NCBI RefSeq assembly: GCF_001270265.1
Contig: NZ_LGAP01000034.1
Coordinates: 1 to 64,000, forward strand
DNA length: 64,000 bases
DNA from: Ensifer adhaerens
GTDB taxonomy: Bacteria; Pseudomonadota; Alphaproteobacteria; Rhizobiales; Rhizobiaceae
Direction: 5' to 3'
Below are positions 1 through 8,548 of this stretch, one piece after another (within the stretch, counting starts at the first letter, position 1; every line of letters begins with the position of its first letter). Made by a program: the position numbers and the translations under genes. The notes beneath the pieces were generated by a model that did not search any database, was not told where the DNA came from, and saw nothing but the letters and a program-made list of their open reading frames with translations.

Positions 1-64
1 GAAACGCCCCAGCGCCGATGGTACTTCGTCTTAAGACGCGGGAGAGTAGGTCGCTGCCAGGTCT
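1..64 (+). rRNA. rrf: 5S ribosomal RNA, 3' part
   Basis: The window opens inside a 5S rRNA. The last ~64 bases, including the helix ending in GCTGCCAGGTCT, match the 3' half of rhizobial 5S rRNA as I know it. The 5' half and the rest of the rRNA operon lie outside the window. It is followed by a terminator-like hairpin and by tRNA-fMet, the usual 5S-tRNA-fMet order of Sinorhizobium rRNA operons. Confidence 0.9.
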
Positions 65-184
65 GCAAAACGCAAGATAAAAAAACCGAAACGCCGCTCC
101 CCTTCGAGGCATTGCCGAGAAGGATAAGGTAGCGGCGCAGATAAAGACTCTTCTCGACACACTCTCGGCCCAGCCGAAAAAAAC

Positions 185-208
185 GGGCCGCCCTCAAGCG
201 GCCCTTTT
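185..208 (+). terminator. Rho-independent terminator-like hairpin after 5S rRNA
   Basis: A 7-bp perfect stem (GGGCCGC / GCGGCCC, 185-191 and 198-204) with a 6-base loop is followed by TTTT. It may end or pause rRNA transcription, or be read through into tRNA-fMet. Confidence 0.7.
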
Positions 209-238
209 GCTTGGTTAAGCTGAAAACAGACAAACAAC

Positions 239-357
239 GAGATTTTGCTTCGCAAAACTCGGACCGGATTAAAGCATAACCGCTAAAGCGGTTACGCAAC
301 CGCGATAAACCGCAAAGCGGTTTACGCTGGAACGGATAAACCGCTAAGCGGTTTACC
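239..357 (+). repeat. Cluster of short hairpins in the 5S-tRNA spacer
   Basis: Three consecutive near-identical palindromes built on AACCGC(T)AAAGCGGTT are seen at 274-297, 302-327 and 334-357. A fourth hairpin (TTTTGC-TTC-GCAAAA) lies around 243-257. All would fold in the transcript between 5S rRNA and the initiator tRNA. Processing signals for pre-rRNA/tRNA or a small repeat expansion are both possible; nothing codes here. Confidence 0.7.
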
Positions 358-364
358 TAGATGG

Positions 365-441
<77 letters not shown>

Positions 442-446
442 AATCA

Positions 447-482
447 AAAAGCCCGCGAGACAGAAATGTCCGCGGGCTTTGG
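447..482 (+). terminator. Terminator of the rRNA/tRNA-fMet transcript
   Basis: Hairpin AAAGCCCGCG...CGCGGGCTTT just downstream of the CCA end (arms about 449-457 and 471-480). The 3' T run is short (TTT). It is the natural end of the rRNA operon transcript. Confidence 0.75.
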
Positions 483-721
483 CGTTCTAAACACAAACGT
501 CAGCGGACCATCGGTCCGAGCCACTGCGCGCAATGCCTGGCCTCAGCACGCAGACATCTCTCGCGTCCGGGCTACGAACAACGGCCAGAACGGCGCACCC
601 TAGACGAAGAGGCGAAAAAACGTCGCCGGATCGTGCAATTTGGCCCTGCAGCTCTAGTCGCTAGAGGCCGCAGCCTTGCGTCAAGATATGCAAGGAGCAG
701 GTCCTGGCAGGCAATATTCGC

Positions 722-2144
722 GAAAACCGCTATCGGGTCGAGGGCATGGATGGCGCATCCTGCGCCTCGAAGACCGACACAGCCGTCCGGCGCATGCCGG
801 GCGTGGAAGATGTCTTGGTTTCCGTTGCCGCGGGTACGATGCTGGTCAAGCACGACGACGACGGCGAGCTCTCTGCGAACATCGTCAGCAAGGCCGGAAA
901 CCTCGGCTACCGCCTGCATCCGATTGCCGCCCACCAGACGCCTCCGATTGCTGTCGTGCACACTTGCTCGGGCCATCACGACCATGACCATCCTCACGAT
1001 CACGATCACGATCACGACGAGCATACGCACGCGCACGACCACGCTCATGAACATCAGCACAGCCACAACGCGGCCCGGTCAACCTTGTTGCAGCAGCCGA
1101 GTTCACATGCGCACGATCATGGGCCGGCGAACGGTCCCTGGTGGCGATCGGGCAAGGGCCGGCTGACGATCGCCTGCGGTCTGGCGCTTGCCGCGGCTTA
1201 TGGCCTTGGCCACCTGGTTCCAGCCACCGAGCCCTGGATCTTCACGCTTGCCATGCTGGTCGGCCTGCTGCCGATCGCGCGGCGCGCTTTCGCCGCGGCG
1301 ACCTCCGGCATGCCGCGGCCTGCTGCTGAAGGGCGGCGCCGTGCTTGAAATGTCGGCAAGATAACCACCGCTGCACTCGACAAAACCGGCACGCTGACCG
1401 AAGGCAAACCCCGAGGTCACCGATGTCGTCTGCTTCGGCCGCGCCGAGAACGAGGTGCTTGGCTTGGCCGCAGCCCTTGAGCAGGGATCGAGCCACCCGC
1501 TTGCGCGGGCGATACTGCAACGCACCGGCGAGCTGAAGCTGCAGGTGCCGGGCATTGCGACGGTAAAGGCGGACCATCGCGGCGACACCGCCGACCCTGC
1601 CATCCGCGACGAGCCGCGCCCGGATGCCGCGGCCGGTGTCAAGGCGCTCACCGACGGCGGCATTCATGTTGTCATGCTGACCGGCGACAACCGCCGCACG
1701 GTGGAGGCGATTGGCCGTCAGTTCGGCATGGAAGTGCGCGCCGAACTGCTGCCTGAGGACAAGCAGCACATCGTCGGCGAATTGAAGAAATCGGGCTTCA
1801 ATGTCGCCAAGATCGGAGACGGCATCAATGATGCACCGGCGCTGGCCGCGGCCGATGTCGGCATCGCCATGGGCGGCGGCACGGACGTGGCATTGGAGAC
1901 GGCCGACGCGGCTGTGCTGCATGGCAGGGTTAGCGATGTCGCGGCGATGGTCCGCCTTTCCCGCTCTACAATGCGAAACATTTTCCAGATTATCACTATT
2001 GCGCTTGGCCTGAGGGTTGTTTTCCTCGTCACGACCATCGCCGGAATCACCGGGCTTTGGCCGGCTATCCTTGCCGATACCGGTGCCACGGTGCTTGTGA
2101 CTATGAACGCGCTGCGCCTGTTGCGACCCGCCAAAACGGACTGA
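722..2144 (+). pseudogene. Decayed heavy-metal (Zn/Cd/Pb-type) P-type ATPase
   Basis: Remains of a ZntA/CadA-like P1B-type ATPase, a metal efflux pump of the inner membrane. Pieces appear in the right order: a metal-binding HMA domain from about 722, a His/Asp-rich linker (about 970-1120), two hydrophobic segments (about 1160-1290), LLLKGGAVLE at 1320-1349, the phosphorylation motif DKTGT at 1379-1393, and the hinge motif GDGINDAP near 1819 with the last membrane helices. They lie in different frames (2, 0, 2, 0), with a stop just after LLLKGGAVLE. The segment that should hold transmembrane helices 3-6 and the CPC motif is missing, as is most of the nucleotide-binding domain. The HMA site reads GASC where CASC is normal, so one metal-binding Cys is lost. 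The 5' limit is approximate. It cannot make a working pump; the 1455-2144 part could at most yield a fragment. Confidence 0.9.
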
Positions 2145-2162
2145 AGCAAACGTTTAAGACAG

Positions 2163-2194
2163 AACCGGCGGCATCGAATGCCGCCGGTTTTTTG
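2163..2194 (+). terminator. Rho-independent terminator
   Basis: AACCGGCGGCAT-CGA-ATGCCGCCGGTT stem followed by TTTT, just after the P-type ATPase remnant. It isolates the remnant from the downstream nucleoside transport operon. Confidence 0.9.
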
Positions 2195-2311
2195 TTGCGA
2201 TCACGGTCGATCTGCCTGTGTATATTCACGCTGGACTCTCATCAGTGATCCGGTGAGAGTATAAGGAGATCTCGATTGAGGGCTTCCGCGCCGGGAAATC
2301 GATGATAAACT

Positions 2312-2328
2312 TATACCAAATGGTAAAA
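2312..2328. promoter_or_regulatory. Candidate operator upstream of the nucleoside transporter operon
   Basis: An inverted repeat TACCA-AA-TGGTA (2314-2325) lies 69 bases before the start of the transporter ATPase, within an AT-rich stretch. Its shape fits a site for a GntR-like dimeric regulator, but no regulator gene lies nearby. This is inference from symmetry only. Confidence 0.35.
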
Positions 2329-2393
2329 AAATCGCCGGCACGGTTTCTGGGAAGAAGACCGAAGCGGGCCAGTTTGGGGATCGCAAGGCCAAT

Positions 2394-3929
2394 ATGGACA
2401 GTATTGCCATCGAACTGCGTGGGATCGACAAGAGCTTCGGTCTGGTTCACGCCAACAAGAATATCAATCTGAAAGTCCGCAAGGGTACGATCCACGGCGT
2501 CATCGGTGAAAACGGTGCGGGAAAATCGACCCTGATGTCGATCCTCTACGGCTTCTATCAGGCCGACAGCGGCGAAATCCACGTGGATGGCAAGCAGGTC
2601 TCGATCCGGGATCCGAACGCGGCGATCGCCGCCGGCATTGGCATGGTGCACCAGCATTTCATGCTGGTCGAGAACTTCACCGTTCTCGAAAACGTCATGC
2701 TCGGAGCCGAGGAGAGCCGGATCCTCAACAAGGGCATTGCCAAGGCACGCGTCGAGCTGAAGCGGCTGGAGCGCGAATACGCGCTCGAGGTCAATCCCGA
2801 CGCCGTGATCGAGGAACTGCCGGTCGGTCTGCAGCAGCGCGTCGAGATCCTCAAGGCGCTCTATCGCCGTGCCGATATCCTGATTCTCGATGAGCCCACC
2901 GGCGTGTTGACGCCGGCGGAGGCCGATCATCTCTTCCGCGTTCTCGAACAGCTGAAGAGCCAGGGCAAGACCATCATTCTCATCACCCATAAGCTGCGGG
3001 AAATCATGGCGATCACCGACGAGGTTTCGGTGATGCGGCGTGGCGAGATGGTGGCGACGCGCACGACGGCGGAAACCTCGGTCGAGGAACTCGCCGAATT
3101 GATGGTCGGTCGCCGCGTGCTGCTGCGCGTCGAGAAAGGCGAGGCGAAGCCCGGGGACGTCAAGCTTTCGGTCGACGGTCTGACCGTCAAGGACAGCCGC
3201 GGCGTCACCATGGTTGACAATGTTTCCTTCAACCTCAGGGCCGGCGAGATCGTCGGCATTGCCGGCGTCGCCGGCAATGGCCAGTCGGAACTGCTGGAGG
3301 CGATCTCCGGTATCCGCCGCGCGGTCTCGGGTGATGTCTTGCTCAACGGCAAGGCGATCGACGTCACCGGCCATGCCGACCCTAAGGAGCTGCGCGATCG
3401 CGGCCTCGCTCACGTGCCGGAAGACCGGCATCACGTCGGGCTCGTGCTGAAGTTCGAGGAAAGCGAAAACGCCATCCTCGGCTATCATCACGACAAGCGC
3501 TACCTCAACGGCGTCTTCCTGAATGTCGATGCCATCCGCAAGGATGCCGAGCAGAAGATCGCCGAATACGACATTCGTCCGCCGAACGCGCGGCTGAAGA
3601 CCGCCAATTTCTCCGGCGGCAACCAGCAGAAGATCGTTCTCGCCCGCGAAATGGAGCGGGGACCCGACGTGCTGATCATCGGCCAGCCAACCCGCGGCGT
3701 CGACGTCGGCGCCATCGAATTCATCCACAAACGGATCATCGAGATGCGCGACCAGGGCAAGGCTGTCCTGCTTGTTTCCGTCGAACTCGATGAAATCCGC
3801 GCCCTGTCGGACCGGATCCTGGTCATGTTTGCCGGCCGTGTCGTCGGCGAGCGCGATCCCGACGCGACCGAGGGCGAGCTGGGCCTGCTGATGGCCGGCG
3901 TCGAAGGCCGCAAGGAGGCCGCAGAATGA
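2394..3929 (+). CDS. BMP-type nucleoside ABC transporter, ATP-binding protein
   Basis: 511-residue double ATPase of the RbsA/YufO (NupO) type that powers uptake of nucleosides through the two permeases encoded next. The first nucleotide-binding domain is complete: Walker A GENGAGKST (~43-51), signature-like LPVGLQQR, Walker B ILILDEPT. The second is degenerate: GVAGNGQSE in place of Walker A and IIGQPTRG in place of Walker B, while FSGGNQQK is kept. This asymmetry is normal in the family. Start ATG at 2394 has AAGG six to seven bases upstream. It overlaps the next gene by four bases (ATGA), so the two are translationally coupled. The substrate-binding lipoprotein of the family is not encoded in the window. 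Nucleoside specificity is inferred from the salvage genes that follow. Confidence 0.9.
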   Translation: MDSIAIELRGIDKSFGLVHANKNINLKVRKGTIHGVIGENGAGKSTLMSILYGFYQADSGEIHVDGKQVSIRDPNAAIAAGIGMVHQHFMLVENFTVLENVMLGAEESRILNKGIAKARVELKRLEREYALEVNPDAVIEELPVGLQQRVEILKALYRRADILILDEPTGVLTPAEADHLFRVLEQLKSQGKTIILITHKLREIMAITDEVSVMRRGEMVATRTTAETSVEELAELMVGRRVLLRVEKGEAKPGDVKLSVDGLTVKDSRGVTMVDNVSFNLRAGEIVGIAGVAGNGQSELLEAISGIRRAVSGDVLLNGKAIDVTGHADPKELRDRGLAHVPEDRHHVGLVLKFEESENAILGYHHDKRYLNGVFLNVDAIRKDAEQKIAEYDIRPPNARLKTANFSGGNQQKIVLAREMERGPDVLIIGQPTRGVDVGAIEFIHKRIIEMRDQGKAVLLVSVELDEIRALSDRILVMFAGRVVGERDPDATEGELGLLMAGVEGRKEAAE

Positions 3930-5059
3930 GCAATCCCTATGCAAAGCTCCCGGGTTGGGTCGAATACGGCCTCGTCCCGCTGGTCAATCTCGCGGTCGCG
4001 TTTCTCGTTGCCGGCCTCGTGGTTCTGCTCGTCGGCGAAAACCCGTTCGAGGCGGCCTATCACCTGATCAACGGTGCCTTCGGTCGCGGCGAATATATCG
4101 GCTTCACGCTCTATTACGCCACCACCTTCATCTTCACCGGGCTTGCGGTCGCAGTCGCGTTCCATGCCGGGCTTTTCAACATCGGCGGCGAGGGCCAGGC
4201 CTATGTCGGCGGCATCGGGGTCGCCCTTGCGTGCCTCTGGCTCGACCAGACGATGCCGTGGTTCGTGGTCTTCCCGCTGGCGATCATCGGTTCGGCCGCC
4301 TTCGGCGCCGTTTGGGCATTTCTGCCCGGCTGGCTCCAGGCCAAGCGCGGCAGCCACATCGTCATCACCACGATCATGTTCAACTTCATTGCGTCGAGCC
4401 TGATGGTCTATCTCCTGACCAAGGTGCTGAAACCGCTCGGCTCGATGGCGCCGCAGACGCGCACCTTCGCCGAAGGTGGTCAACTGCCCAAGCTCGATTG
4501 GCTGCTGGCGATCTTTGGGCTGGATATCGGAACGGCGCCCTTCAATATTTCGTTCCTGCTGGCACTTGTCGCGGCCTTCGGTGTCTGGCTGCTGATCTGG
4601 CGCACCAAGCTCGGCTACGAGATGCGCACCATGGGCCACAGCCCGTCGGCCGCCCGTTACGCCGGCATGAGCGAGAGCCGCATCACCGTCATCACCATGA
4701 TGATCTCCGGCGCGCTTGCCGGCATGATGGCGCTCAACCCGATCATGGGCGAGCAAGGCCGAATGCAGCTCGATTTCGTCCAGGGTGCCGGCTTCGTCGG
4801 CATCGCCGTCGCCCTCATGGGCCGCTCGCATCCGGCAGGCATCATCCCGGCGGCGGTTCTCTTCGGCGTTCTCTACCAGGGCGGCGCGGAGATCTCGTTC
4901 GAAATGCCGTCGATCTCGCGCGACATGATCGTCATCATTCAGGGCCTCGTCATTCTGTTCGCGGGCGCGCTTGAAAACATGTTCCGGCCGGCGATCACTC
5001 GGTTGTTTTCCATCTCCAGCCGGCGCGCCGCGGTCGTTGCCCAGACCAAGGGAGCTTGA
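3926..5059 (+). CDS. Nucleoside ABC transporter permease (YufP-like)
   Basis: 377-residue integral membrane protein of the BPD_transp_2 (branched-chain/ribose/BMP) permease family. It begins with a hydrophobic helix (about 13-36) and has roughly eight to ten membrane segments. The conserved stretch GLFNIGGEGQ (~72-81) is typical of the BMP-family permease that pairs with a second, shorter permease. Its start overlaps the ATPase stop in ATGA, and the next permease starts five bases after its stop. It would form one half of the membrane channel for nucleoside uptake. Confidence 0.9.
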   Translation: MSNPYAKLPGWVEYGLVPLVNLAVAFLVAGLVVLLVGENPFEAAYHLINGAFGRGEYIGFTLYYATTFIFTGLAVAVAFHAGLFNIGGEGQAYVGGIGVALACLWLDQTMPWFVVFPLAIIGSAAFGAVWAFLPGWLQAKRGSHIVITTIMFNFIASSLMVYLLTKVLKPLGSMAPQTRTFAEGGQLPKLDWLLAIFGLDIGTAPFNISFLLALVAAFGVWLLIWRTKLGYEMRTMGHSPSAARYAGMSESRITVITMMISGALAGMMALNPIMGEQGRMQLDFVQGAGFVGIAVALMGRSHPAGIIPAAVLFGVLYQGGAEISFEMPSISRDMIVIIQGLVILFAGALENMFRPAITRLFSISSRRAAVVAQTKGA

Positions 5060-5063
5060 AGCC

Positions 5064-6035
5064 ATGGATTTCTTCCACGTCATCGTGGTGCTCCTCGAGT
5101 CCACCATCCGCGTCTCCGTTCCGCTGATCTTCGCGGCCCTTGCCGGGCTCTTCACCGAGCGCGCCGGTATCTTCGATATCGGCCTTGAAGGAAAAATGCT
5201 GGGCGCCGCCTTTGCGGCCGGCGCGGTCGCGGCGATCACCCAGTCCGTCTGGCTGGGATTGCTTGCCGCTATCCTGATCTCGATCGCCCTGTCGCTGGTG
5301 CACGGTTACGCGTCGATCACCCAGCGCGGCAACCAGATCGTCTCCGGCGTTGCCATCAACTTCATCGTTGCCGGTTCCACCGTCATCCTCGGCGAGGCCT
5401 GGTTCCGTCAGGGCGGGCGTACGCCGGCACTGGCCGAAGGTGCCCGGTTCCAGACGATCAACTTCCCCTTCGCGGACGCCATTCGCGAGGTTCCCCTCAT
5501 CGGGCCGATCTATGCCGATCTGCTCTCCGGGCATTTCATCCTGACCTATGTGGCCTTTGCCATGGTGCCGCTCAGCTGGTGGATCCTCTATCGAACCCGC
5601 TTCGGCCTCAGGCTGCGTGCGGTTGGTGAAAACCCGGGCGCCGTCGACACGGCAGGCATTTCGGTGATCTGGATGCGGTATCGCGCCGTCATCTGCTGCG
5701 GCATCCTGTGTGGCTTTGCCGGCGCCTATCTGTCGCTTGCGATGACCGCCGGCTTCGTCAAGGGTATGACGGCGGGCAAGGGCTATATCGCGCTCGCCGC
5801 ACTGATCTTTGCCAAATGGCGGCCGTTCAACATCATGCTTGCCTGCCTGCTCTTCGGCTTCCTCGATGCGTTCGCGATCCGTCTGCAGGGCAATCCCCTG
5901 CCGTTGATCGGCCAGGTGCCCGTGCAGCTGATGCAGGCATTGCCCTATATTCTCACCGTCATCTTGCTTGCCGGCTTCATCGGCAAGGCCATCCCGCCGA
6001 AAGCCGGCGGCGTCCCCTATGTGAAGGAGCGGTAA
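5064..6035 (+). CDS. Nucleoside ABC transporter permease (YufQ-like)
   Basis: 323-residue second permease of the importer. GIFDIGLEGKML (~32-43) is the family signature, and the remaining sequence is almost wholly hydrophobic helices. An upstream ATG at 4971 would add 31 polar residues overlapping the first permease; ATG at 5064 is preferred because it gives a normal N-terminus (MDFFHVIVVLLES) and follows an AGGGAGC ribosome-binding sequence. Cdd starts five bases downstream, so transport and salvage are very likely one transcript. Confidence 0.88.
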   Translation: MDFFHVIVVLLESTIRVSVPLIFAALAGLFTERAGIFDIGLEGKMLGAAFAAGAVAAITQSVWLGLLAAILISIALSLVHGYASITQRGNQIVSGVAINFIVAGSTVILGEAWFRQGGRTPALAEGARFQTINFPFADAIREVPLIGPIYADLLSGHFILTYVAFAMVPLSWWILYRTRFGLRLRAVGENPGAVDTAGISVIWMRYRAVICCGILCGFAGAYLSLAMTAGFVKGMTAGKGYIALAALIFAKWRPFNIMLACLLFGFLDAFAIRLQGNPLPLIGQVPVQLMQALPYILTVILLAGFIGKAIPPKAGGVPYVKER

Positions 6036-6039
6036 GACC

Positions 6040-6432
6040 ATGGAAAACGAGCTCTTTGAAGCCGCACGCGAGGCGATGGCCAAGGCGCACGCGCCCTATT
6101 CGAAGTTTCCGGTGGGTGCCGCCATCCGCGCGGAGGATGGCAAGATCTACACCGGGGCGAACATCGAAAATCTGTCCTTCCCGGAGGGCTGGTGCGCCGA
6201 AACCACGGCCATCAGCCATATGGTCATGGCAGGTCAGCGCAAGATCATGGAAGTTGCCGTTGTCGCCGAGAAGCTGGCGCTCTGCCCTCCTTGCGGCGGG
6301 TGCCGGCAACGGCTGGCCGAGTTTTCCGGTGCCAGCACGCGCATTTTTCTCTGCGACGAGACGGGCGTGAAGAAGACGCTCGCTCTGTCGGATCTGCTGC
6401 CGCACAGCTTCGAGACCGAGATTCTCGGATGA
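6040..6432 (+). CDS. cdd: Cytidine deaminase
   Basis: 130 residues, the normal length of the homotetrameric zinc-dependent cytidine deaminases that turn cytidine or deoxycytidine into the uracil nucleoside. The catalytic CAE (GWCAETTA, ~52-59) and the zinc motif CPPCGGC (~86-92) are present; NIENLSFPEG is the substrate-binding part. A GGAG sequence sits upstream of the ATG. Its stop overlaps the start of punA in ATGA. Confidence 0.95.
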   Translation: MENELFEAAREAMAKAHAPYSKFPVGAAIRAEDGKIYTGANIENLSFPEGWCAETTAISHMVMAGQRKIMEVAVVAEKLALCPPCGGCRQRLAEFSGASTRIFLCDETGVKKTLALSDLLPHSFETEILG

Positions 6433-7235
6433 GCAGTGCTGCGGAATTCCTGAGGGGCAGACTGGGCGGTCTGTCTCCGCGCTATGGCATTGTCCTTGGT
6501 TCAGGACTTGGGACGCTCGTCGAAGCGGTGAGTAGCACGACACGCATCTCCTATGCCGATATCCCGGGGTTCCCCGTCAGCAGCGTTTCCGGCCATGCCG
6601 GCGAACTTGTCGCCGGTTTGCTCGGCGAGGTCCCGGTCGTCATGCTGTCGGGCCGGGTGCACTATTACGAGAGTGGCGATGCCAACGCGATGCGCGTGCC
6701 GTTGCAGACGTTGAAGGAACTCGGCGTCGAAAAGCTCGTACTCACCAATTCCGCAGGCTCGCTGCGTGACGATCTGCCGCCGGGATCGGTCATGCGGATC
6801 TCCGATCACATCAATTTTTCCGGGTTCAATCCGCTGATCGGCGTCGAAAGCGACGATCGCTTCGTCGGCATGACCAGCGCCTATGATGCCGAGCTTGCCA
6901 CGCGCATGCAAGGCGCAGCCGATCGGCTGGGAATTCCCTTGCACGATGGCGTCTACATGTGGTTCTCCGGGCCGAGCTTCGAAACGCCGGCGGAAATTCG
7001 CATGGCGCGTGTGCTCGGGGCCGATGCGGTCGGCATGTCGACCGTGCCGGAAGTCATTCTCGCGCGCTTCCTTGGCCTTAGGGTTGCCGCGGCTTCGGTC
7101 ATCACCAATTTCGGCGCGGGCATGACGGGAGCCGAACTCAGCCATCACGAGACCAAGGACATGGCGCCCGTCGGCGGCAAGCGCCTGGCGGCCATTCTCA
7201 AGGACATGATTTCCACGGACGCGGCGGTTCAGTGA
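6429..7235 (+). CDS. punA: Purine nucleoside phosphorylase (trimeric, PNP/MTAP family)
   Basis: 268-residue enzyme that cleaves purine (deoxy)ribonucleosides with phosphate to the base and (deoxy)ribose 1-phosphate. Phosphate-binding motifs GIVLGSGLG (~19-27), SGHAGELV and RVHYYESGD are present, as are the purine-site region MWFSGPSFETPAEI and the downstream VITNFGAG. These mark the low-molecular-mass trimeric class, not hexameric DeoD. The start at 6429 overlaps the cdd stop; longer frames upstream are cdd read out of frame. Its stop is followed after two bases by the deoA ATG. Confidence 0.93.
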   Translation: MSSAAEFLRGRLGGLSPRYGIVLGSGLGTLVEAVSSTTRISYADIPGFPVSSVSGHAGELVAGLLGEVPVVMLSGRVHYYESGDANAMRVPLQTLKELGVEKLVLTNSAGSLRDDLPPGSVMRISDHINFSGFNPLIGVESDDRFVGMTSAYDAELATRMQGAADRLGIPLHDGVYMWFSGPSFETPAEIRMARVLGADAVGMSTVPEVILARFLGLRVAAASVITNFGAGMTGAELSHHETKDMAPVGGKRLAAILKDMISTDAAVQ

Positions 7236-7237
7236 CC

Positions 7238-8548
7238 ATGCTTTCCCAGGAGATTATCCGCCGCAAGAGAAACGGCGAGCGCCTCGAAGCGGCAGACATC
7301 GCGAGCTTCGTCCACGGTCTTTCCGACGGTTCGATCTCGGAGGGCCAGGTTGCCGCATTCGCCATGGCGATCTGGTTTTCGGGCATGAGCCGCGACGAGA
7401 CGGTGGCCCTGACGCTGGCCATGCGCGATTCCGGCGAAACGCTTGATTGGAGCAGCATCGGCCGCCCCATTGTCGACAAGCATTCGACCGGGGGCGTCGG
7501 CGACAACGTCTCGCTGATGCTTGCCCCGATCGTTGCTGCGTGCGGCTTGGCCGTGCCGATGATCTCCGGGCGGGGATTAGGGCACACGGGCGGCACGCTC
7601 GACAAGCTCGAATCGATACCCGGCTATGATATCCAGCCGTCGGCCTCACAGTTCCGAAAGACGGTCGACGAGGTCGGCTGCGCCATCATCGCCCAGACCG
7701 CCAATCTGGCGCCCGCCGACAAACGGCTCTACGCCATCCGTGATGTGACCGCGACCGTCGATTCGGTTCCGCTGATTACCGCGTCCATCCTCTCCAAGAA
7801 GCTTGCCGCCGGGTTGCAGTCGCTGGTGCTCGACGTCAAGCTCGGCAATGGCTCGTTCATGAGCGATCCCGGCGAAGCCGAGGTCCTCGCCCGCTCGCTT
7901 GTCGACGTCGCCAATGGTGCCGGTGTGCGCACGTCGGCCTTGCTGACGGATATGAATGAACCTCTGGCCGATGCGGCTGGAAATGCACTTGAGATCTGGA
8001 ACTGCGTTGCCTTTCTCAAGGGCGAGAAGAGCGGCACCCGCCTTGAAACCGTCGTGATGGCCTTCGCCGCGGAAATGCTCGCCGCCGCCGGTGTGGCAAT
8101 GGATTCGGTCGCCGGCGAGGCACTGGCCCGCACGGCGCTTGAAAACGGTGCGGCACTCGAGCGTTTCGCCAGGATGGTCCACGCGCTCGGCGGCCCCGGC
8201 GATTTCGTCGATCGTCCCGGACACTACCTCGTGCCTGCCCCGGTTATCCTGCCGGTGGAAGCCGACAGGGATGGCTATTTGCACACCTGCCAGACCCGTG
8301 AGCTCGGCCTGGCCGTCATCGCCTTGGGCGGCGGGCGGACGCATCCGAATGACAAGATCGACCACCGCGTTGGGTTCGCCGAACTGAAACCGTTGGGAAC
8401 GCGGATTGTCAAAGGCGAGCCGATCGCTTTCGTTCATGCCGCGGAAGAGAATGCGGCCGAACGGGCGCGCCAAGAGATCAAGGCGCTCTACACGATCGCC
8501 GACGTCGAGCCGGAGGTGCGCTCGCCGATCCTTTCGAGGGTCATCTGA
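7238..8548 (+). CDS. deoA: Thymidine phosphorylase
   Basis: 436-residue enzyme converting thymidine or deoxyuridine and phosphate to the base and deoxyribose 1-phosphate. The family signature lies at about 83-120 (KHSTGGVGDNVS, SGRGLGHTGGTLDKLES). N-terminus MLSQEIIRRKRNGE aligns with E. coli DeoA, so ATG 7238 is preferred over a GTG at 7232 that overlaps the punA stop. Last gene of the plus-strand arm. Its 3' end overlaps the stop of the opposing protease gene by eight bases. Confidence 0.94.
   Translation: MLSQEIIRRKRNGERLEAADIASFVHGLSDGSISEGQVAAFAMAIWFSGMSRDETVALTLAMRDSGETLDWSSIGRPIVDKHSTGGVGDNVSLMLAPIVAACGLAVPMISGRGLGHTGGTLDKLESIPGYDIQPSASQFRKTVDEVGCAIIAQTANLAPADKRLYAIRDVTATVDSVPLITASILSKKLAAGLQSLVLDVKLGNGSFMSDPGEAEVLARSLVDVANGAGVRTSALLTDMNEPLADAAGNALEIWNCVAFLKGEKSGTRLETVVMAFAAEMLAAAGVAMDSVAGEALARTALENGAALERFARMVHALGGPGDFVDRPGHYLVPAPVILPVEADRDGYLHTCQTRELGLAVIALGGGRTHPNDKIDHRVGFAELKPLGTRIVKGEPIAFVHAAEENAAERARQEIKALYTIADVEPEVRSPILSRVI

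Noticed and set aside
268-357. Short CRISPR-like array
   Set aside because: The repeats are palindromes only a few bases apart with no unique spacers of constant length.
572-1066. Minus-strand frame rich in Val and Arg opposite the ATPase remnant
   Set aside because: Its odd composition is the reverse complement of the His/Asp-rich linker.
2226-3944. Long 572-codon open frame on the minus strand
   Set aside because: It is the antisense shadow of the transporter ATPase; such frames are common in GC-rich coding DNA and this one has no family match or ribosome-binding site.
4971-5063. Longer start for the second permease
   Set aside because: The 31 extra residues overlap the first permease, are polar and have no ribosome-binding site.
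3500-5239. 579-codon minus-strand frame
   Set aside because: Antisense to the ATPase and first permease, with Arg/Asp-rich composition unlike a real protein.
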